A DNA stretch of 64,000 nucleotides. It comes from Comamonas kerstersii. GTDB taxonomy: Bacteria > Pseudomonadota > Gammaproteobacteria > Burkholderiales > Burkholderiaceae_C. The notes below the pieces were generated by a model. The model searched no databases. It worked only from the letters and a program-made list of their open reading frames with translations, and was not told where the DNA came from. The translations under genes and the position numbers were made by a program. Shown piece by piece: positions 59,508-64,000 of the stretch; the stretch's first letter is position 1, and every line of letters starts with the position of its first letter. Location of the stretch: the NCBI RefSeq assembly GCF_008801935.1, contig NZ_VZOT01000002.1, forward strand, positions 62,001-126,000, written 5' to 3'.

Positions 59508-62500
59508 TCAATACTGCAGCTGCGCCCAGACCTTGTCCAGACGCTTGGCGCTGACCGGATACGGCGTGCGCAGCTCCTGCGCAAAAAAGCTCACGCGCAG
59601 CTCTTCCAGCATCCAGCGGTATTCCTGCATGCGTGCGTCCACCTGCCCCTTGCGCTCGGCCACGAGACGCCAGTAGCGTTGCTCCAGCGGTTGCAGCTCC
59701 TTGAGCTTGGCGGCATCACGCGCAGGGTCGGCGCGGTATTTGTCCAGGCGCGCAGTGATGGCCTTGAGGTAACGCGCATAGTGGCCCAGCTGCGTCCAGG
59801 GTGCGACGGCGATGAAGTGCTTGGGCATCAGCTTGCCCAGCTGCTCTGCCGCATCCTTGGTGGCATCCGGCGCGTTCTTGGTGTCCTTGATCTTGCGCGC
59901 CGCCGCAGCGTACTCGGTCAGGATGACACCGGCCATGCGCGCCACTTCGTTGGCAATCAAGGTCAGGCGGCCACGGCCATCCTGCACACGCTGCTTGAAG
60001 TCGGCTTCGCTGGCAGGCAATGGGTCTTGCAAAAAGGCGCGGTCAATCGCCACATCAATGATCTGCTGGCGCAACTCTTCCTGCGTACCCAGCGGCATAT
60101 AGGCCACGGCCATTTTCTGCAGGTCGGGGATGTTCTTTTCCAGGTACTTGAGCGCATCCTTGATCTGCAGCGCAAACAGGCGGCGCAGGCCTACGCGGTG
60201 CTTGGCGGCGGCCACTTCAGGCTCGTCAAACACTTCGATGCCAACTTCTGTGCCGTGGTCGATCAGGGCGGGAAAGCCAATCAGCGTGGTGTTGCCCTTG
60301 CTGATTTCCATCAGCTCCGGCAGCTCACCAAAGGCCCAGCTCGTGTAGCGCTGCTCGGCTTTTTGCGTGGGAGCAGCCTTGGCCGACTTCTCATTTTTAG
60401 GAGCTGCTTTCGCTTGCTGCTGCTTGTTTTCAGATACTTTTCTATCTGAATTGCTTGATTGATCAGCGCTAGCAGCTACTTTTAATGCAGCAAGCGCCTG
60501 GAAGGCCCCGCGCGCCTTGGCACCCCACTCTGCCTTGAGTGCAGCCAGATTGCGGCCCTGGCCCAGCTGGCGGCCATGCTCGTCCAGCACGCGAAAGTTC
60601 ATGAACAGGTGCGGGCTGAGCATGTCCAGCTTAAAGTCTGCGCGCTTCACATCCAGCGAGGTCTCATCGCGCACCTGCTTGAGCAGCACATCAATCAGGC
60701 TGCCCTTGGCCCAGCGCTCGGGCTGGGTGAACAGCTCGGCCAGCCGCGTCGCGCTTTCAGGCAGCGGCACAAAGCGGCTGCGCGGGCGCTGCGGCAAGCT
60801 CTTCAGAAGCGCCTGAATCTTGTCCTTGAGCATGCCGGGCACCAGCCACTCCGCACGCTCTTCGCTCACCTGATTGAGTACAAACAGCGGCACGCTCACC
60901 GTGATGCCATCGCGTGCGTCACCGGGGCTGTGCAGGTAGCTGGCCGTGCAGTCCACACCGCCGAGCTTGACCACCTTGGGGAAGTTTTCGGTGGTAATGC
61001 CTGCGGCCTCATGGCGCATCAGCTCATCCCTGGACAAGCGCAGCAGCTCCGGCTTGCCCTTGCTTTCCAGACGGAACCACTTGTCAAAGGTAGCGCCGCT
61101 GTAGATGCCCTTGGGGATGTGCTGCTCGTAGAAGGCGTAGATCAACTCATCGTCCACCAGCACGTCCTGCCGGCGAGACTTGTGTTCCAGGTCCTCAATC
61201 TTGCGCACCATCTTCTGGTTGGCCGCCAGGAAATGCCAGTGCGTATCCCACTGCCCTTCGACCAGCGCCTGGCGGATGAACATGGTGCGTGCCGCATCGG
61301 GGTCCACGCGGCCATAGCTGACGCTGCGGTTGTTGTAGACCACGATGCCATAGAGTGTGGCGCGCTCCTGCGCCACCACATCGGCCTGCTTCTTAGACCA
61401 GTGCGGATCGAGCAGCTGTTTTTTCAGCAGATGGGCGCCGACTTCTTCCAGCCACTGCGGCTCAATCGCCGCAATGCCACGGCCATACAGGCGCGAGGTT
61501 TCGACCAGTTCGGCCGCCACAATCCAGCGCCCGGGCTTTTTGGACAGGTGCGCACCGGGGTGTGGGTGGAACTTGATGCCACGCGCGCCCAGATAGGCTT
61601 CGCTTTCTTCGCCCTTGTAGCCAATATTGCCCAGCAGGCCAGACAGCATGGACAGGTGCACAGCGTCATAACCTGCAGGTTCGTTATTGATGAGCCACTT
61701 CTGCTCTTTCACCACGGTGAGCAGCTGGCTGTGAATATCTCGCCACTCGCGCACACGGCGGATATTGATGAAGTTCTGGCGCAGCAACTGCTCCCACTGG
61801 CGGTTGCTGAGCTTGTGGGTGTCGGCCTCCTGGTCTTCCGCCGGGTTGAACAGCGCCAGGCGCTCTTCCACCGAGCCTTCCACCTGCCCACCGCTGGCAC
61901 GCTGGCTCACCGGCAAAAAGGCCTGGTTGCGTGCGTTGGGTTTGGCAGCGGGGGCATTTTGTGCGGCCATTTCCTTGCGGCTTTTGGCCACCACCTTGCC
62001 GCCGCGCGCATCCTGCAGCCACTTCCACAGACGCAGATAGCCGGTGAACTCGCTCTTGTCGTCATCAAACTTGGCATGCTGCTGATCGGCCTGCTGCTGC
62101 GCTTCCAGCGGCCGGTCACGCACGTCCTGCACAGACAGAGCAGCGGCAATGATGAGCACTTCAGCCAAGGCTCCGCGCTCGCGCGCCTCCACAATCATGC
62201 GGCCCACACGCGGGTCCAGCGGCAGGCGCGACAGCTCCTTGCCCATGTGCAGCAGATTGCCGCGCTCGTCCACCGCGCCCAGTTCGGCCAGCAGCTGGTA
62301 GCCGTCAGCAATCGCGCGGCCCGAGGGTGCTTCCAAGAACGGGAAGTTCACCACATCGCCCAGACCCAGCGACTTCATGCGCAGGATCACGCCTGCCAGC
62401 GAAGAGCGCAGGATTTCCGGGTCAGTAAATGGGGGGCGGCTGCTGAAGTCTACCTCGTCATACAGGCGAATACAGATACCGTCTGCCACGCGGCCACAGC

Positions 62501-63557
62501 GGCCTGCGCGCTGGTTGGCTGCTGCCTGCGAAATCGGCTCGACCAGCAGCTGCTCCACCTTGCTACGGAAGGAATAGCGCTTCACACGCGCCGTGCCTGC
62601 GTCAATGACGTATCGGATACCTGGAACTGTGAGCGAGGTTTCGGCCACATTGGTGGCCAGCACAATGCGGCGGCCCGTGTGGCCATCAAAAATACGGTCC
62701 TGCTCGGCCTGTGACAGGCGCGAGAACAGGGGCAGTACCTCGGCACTGCGCAGTGCAGGCTGGTGTTGCAGATGCTTGCGCAGGTGATCGGCCGCCTCAC
62801 GGATCTCACGCTCACCGGGCAAAAAGACCAGAATATCGCCGCCCTTGGCGCCGCCGTTCCACAACTCATCCACGCCATCGGCAATGGCGTCATTGAGGTC
62901 GTAGTCTTTCTTTTCCTCAAACGGGCGATAGCGCACTTCCACCGGATAAGTGCGACCCGAAACCATGATGACCGGCGCTGGCCCCTTGGGGCCTTCAAAA
63001 TGCTTGGCAAAGCGCTCGGCATCGATGGTGGCCGAAGTCACCACCACCTTCAGGTCGGGGCGCTTGGGCAGGATCTGCTTGATGTAGCCCAGCAAGAAGT
63101 CAATGTTCAGGCTGCGCTCGTGCGCCTCGTCAATGATCAGCGTGTCGTACTGTTTGAGCAGCGGGTCGGTCTGCGTCTCGGCCAGCAAGATGCCGTCCGT
63201 CATCAGCTTGACGGAAGCGCCCTTTTGCAGCGTGTCCTGAAAACGCACCTTGTAGCCCACCACCTCGCCCAGCGGCGTGTCCAGCTCTTCGGCAATGCGC
63301 TTGGCCACGGATGACGCCGCAATACGACGCGGCTGGGTGTGGCCAATCAGATGGCCTCTTACCTGGCCATTGGCATCGGGCTGCGCATTGACCTTGCCTC
63401 TGCCAAGTGCCAGCGCAATCTTGGGCAGCTGTGTGGTTTTACCCGAACCCGTCTCACCACAGACGATGATGACCTGGTGGCGGTCCATGGCCTCCATGAT
63501 TTCTTCACGGCGGCTGGATACGGGAAGCGATTCGGGGAACGTGATCTTCAAAGGCAT
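59508..63557 (-). CDS. hrpA: ATP-dependent RNA helicase HrpA
   Basis: A 1349-residue DEAH-box helicase; E. coli HrpA rescues stalled or collided ribosomes on mRNA. It has Walker A GETGSGKTTQ (residues 34-43), motif II DEAHERS, VTSATIDAERF, VAETSLTVPGIRYV and QRAGRCGR, then a long C-terminal region. At about residues 1025-1055 a low-complexity, Lys/Gln/Ala-rich segment (ASADQSSNSDRKVSENKQQQ and on) coincides exactly with a palindromic repeat in the DNA. The ATG at 63557 gives MPLKITFPESLPV. Confidence 0.95.
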   Translation of the reverse strand: MPLKITFPESLPVSSRREEIMEAMDRHQVIIVCGETGSGKTTQLPKIALALGRGKVNAQPDANGQVRGHLIGHTQPRRIAASSVAKRIAEELDTPLGEVVGYKVRFQDTLQKGASVKLMTDGILLAETQTDPLLKQYDTLIIDEAHERSLNIDFLLGYIKQILPKRPDLKVVVTSATIDAERFAKHFEGPKGPAPVIMVSGRTYPVEVRYRPFEEKKDYDLNDAIADGVDELWNGGAKGGDILVFLPGEREIREAADHLRKHLQHQPALRSAEVLPLFSRLSQAEQDRIFDGHTGRRIVLATNVAETSLTVPGIRYVIDAGTARVKRYSFRSKVEQLLVEPISQAAANQRAGRCGRVADGICIRLYDEVDFSSRPPFTDPEILRSSLAGVILRMKSLGLGDVVNFPFLEAPSGRAIADGYQLLAELGAVDERGNLLHMGKELSRLPLDPRVGRMIVEARERGALAEVLIIAAALSVQDVRDRPLEAQQQADQQHAKFDDDKSEFTGYLRLWKWLQDARGGKVVAKSRKEMAAQNAPAAKPNARNQAFLPVSQRASGGQVEGSVEERLALFNPAEDQEADTHKLSNRQWEQLLRQNFINIRRVREWRDIHSQLLTVVKEQKWLINNEPAGYDAVHLSMLSGLLGNIGYKGEESEAYLGARGIKFHPHPGAHLSKKPGRWIVAAELVETSRLYGRGIAAIEPQWLEEVGAHLLKKQLLDPHWSKKQADVVAQERATLYGIVVYNNRSVSYGRVDPDAARTMFIRQALVEGQWDTHWHFLAANQKMVRKIEDLEHKSRRQDVLVDDELIYAFYEQHIPKGIYSGATFDKWFRLESKGKPELLRLSRDELMRHEAAGITTENFPKVVKLGGVDCTASYLHSPGDARDGITVSVPLFVLNQVSEERAEWLVPGMLKDKIQALLKSLPQRPRSRFVPLPESATRLAELFTQPERWAKGSLIDVLLKQVRDETSLDVKRADFKLDMLSPHLFMNFRVLDEHGRQLGQGRNLAALKAEWGAKARGAFQALAALKVAASADQSSNSDRKVSENKQQQAKAAPKNEKSAKAAPTQKAEQRYTSWAFGELPELMEISKGNTTLIGFPALIDHGTEVGIEVFDEPEVAAAKHRVGLRRLFALQIKDALKYLEKNIPDLQKMAVAYMPLGTQEELRQQIIDVAIDRAFLQDPLPASEADFKQRVQDGRGRLTLIANEVARMAGVILTEYAAAARKIKDTKNAPDATKDAAEQLGKLMPKHFIAVAPWTQLGHYARYLKAITARLDKYRADPARDAAKLKELQPLEQRYWRLVAERKGQVDARMQEYRWMLEELRVSFFAQELRTPYPVSAKRLDKVWAQLQY
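60395..60484. repeat. Interspersed palindromic repeat, copy F, inside hrpA
   Basis: Outer arms AGCTGCTTTCGCTTG (60402-60416) and AGCGCTAGCAGCT (60465-60477) and perfect inner arms TTCAGATA / TATCTGAA (60429-60450) match the intergenic copies. Here it sits within the hrpA reading frame and codes for about 30 residues without a stop. Confidence 0.8.
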
Positions 63558-63650
63558 AAGGGGCGTAATTATCCCCGTTGCAGCTCAGCCATGCTGCCTG
63601 CAAGCCTTGCAACCTGCGAGCAGGAAGCTTGGGAATCCAGGGAGTGCGGA

Positions 63651-63995
63651 TCAGTCGCGCTTTTTGCTGTCTACAAAACCCAGCCCCGCACCAAAGTCTG
63701 CGCCCTGCTGGGTAAAGGAGTAGCCAATGTCAGCGCCAATATAGGTTTTGTGCTTGGCCAGATAGGCCAGCCCCACATTGGGGCGCAGGCCATGGTCACT
63801 GAATGAGTAATCCACCCCGATATAGGCGGCACCCTTTTGTTCCTTGTCGGTAGAAAACAGCTTGATGCCTAGCGCTGGCCCCGTCATGGGCTTGGGGCCG
63901 CCGAAAGTCCAGGTCACCCCTGCCCCCACGGCAGTCCCTGCCATGGCCGAGGCAGATACCACCACGGCAGCCAGCGCCAGCCCCAGCTGCTTCAT
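63651..63995 (-). CDS. Small exported protein, porin-like beta-strand pattern
   Basis: A 114-residue protein with a signal peptide (MKQLGLALAAVVVSASAMAG) followed by alternating strands such as YIGVDYSFSDHGLRPNVGLA and YIGADIGYSFTQQGADFGAG that suggest an outer-membrane or periplasmic beta structure. The function is unknown. It ends at the window edge and is complete. Confidence 0.7.
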   Translation of the reverse strand: MKQLGLALAAVVVSASAMAGTAVGAGVTWTFGGPKPMTGPALGIKLFSTDKEQKGAAYIGVDYSFSDHGLRPNVGLAYLAKHKTYIGADIGYSFTQQGADFGAGLGFVDSKKRD

Positions 63996-64000
63996 GCATT

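Noticed and set aside
60576-62714. 712-codon open frame on the plus strand opposite hrpA
   Set aside because: It is fully antisense to hrpA, and the translation is His/Leu/Gln-rich without a domain; such frames are a by-product of high G/C codon use.

Overview
The window is a GC-rich betaproteobacterial chromosome segment, most likely from the family Comamonadaceae and probably Comamonas. The placement is inferred from protein style, from the linkages exbBD-lpxK-trm112-kdsB-adk and tolB-pal-cpoB-tcdA, from many Bug/NMT1-type solute receptors, and from a family of short A/T-cored palindromic intergenic repeats. No rRNA, CRISPR array, prophage or plasmid backbone was seen. The only classical mobile element is a degraded IS30-type copy.

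Layout. 0.3-9 kb: sodB and xseA face left; an ExbB/ExbD pair, lpxK, a Trm112-like gene, kdsB and adk face right; then an asparaginase and lexA with two tandem SOS boxes. 9.6-12.3 kb: an NMT1/SsuA-like ABC importer. 12.4-26.4 kb: a urea island. ureD lies first. The urtABCDE urea importer (minus) and ureA-ureJ-ureBC-ureE-SMR-ureFG (plus) diverge from a 383-bp control region holding two well-matched sigma-54 promoters, GCACCA half-sites resembling NtrC sites, and a 17-codon leader ORF whose first six residues repeat the UreA N-terminus. A gamma-glutamylcyclotransferase-like gene lies antisense between ureC and ureE, and a Gdx/SugE-like SMR transporter is translationally coupled to ureE. 26.5-26.7 kb: two identical tRNA-Lys genes.

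26.8-37 kb: cell-envelope and housekeeping genes (tcdA, cpoB, pal, tolB, msbA, an ankyrin protein, tatD, pilZ, holB, tmk, mltG). 37-41 kb: ygfZ, a zinc alcohol dehydrogenase, tRNA-Pro, an SSB-like protein and a MetQ-like receptor. 41-45.6 kb: an iron block (Fur box-bfd, tonB-exbB-exbD, Fur box-hemP, GlcG/HbpS-like) split by the IS30 remnant. 45.8-64 kb: a BI-1/YccA membrane protein, a lipoprotein, rlmD, a ytcA-mdtNOP-like tripartite efflux operon ending in a choloylglycine-hydrolase-family enzyme, a PoxB-like enzyme, an SDR, a Bug receptor, hrpA and small unknowns.

How the parts work together. Urea is taken up by UrtABCDE and hydrolysed by nickel urease, matured by UreD/E/F/G and probably fed nickel by UreJ. 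The sigma-54/NtrC-like architecture implies that import and hydrolysis are induced together under nitrogen limitation. The most interesting signals are the ureA leader region, the SMR gene inside the urease operon, a palindromic repeat apparently carried in frame inside hrpA, two multi-hairpin intergenic elements (between urtE and urtD, and upstream of the Bug gene), and the efflux/choloylglycine hydrolase unit. All calls come from reading the sequence; no database search was run.
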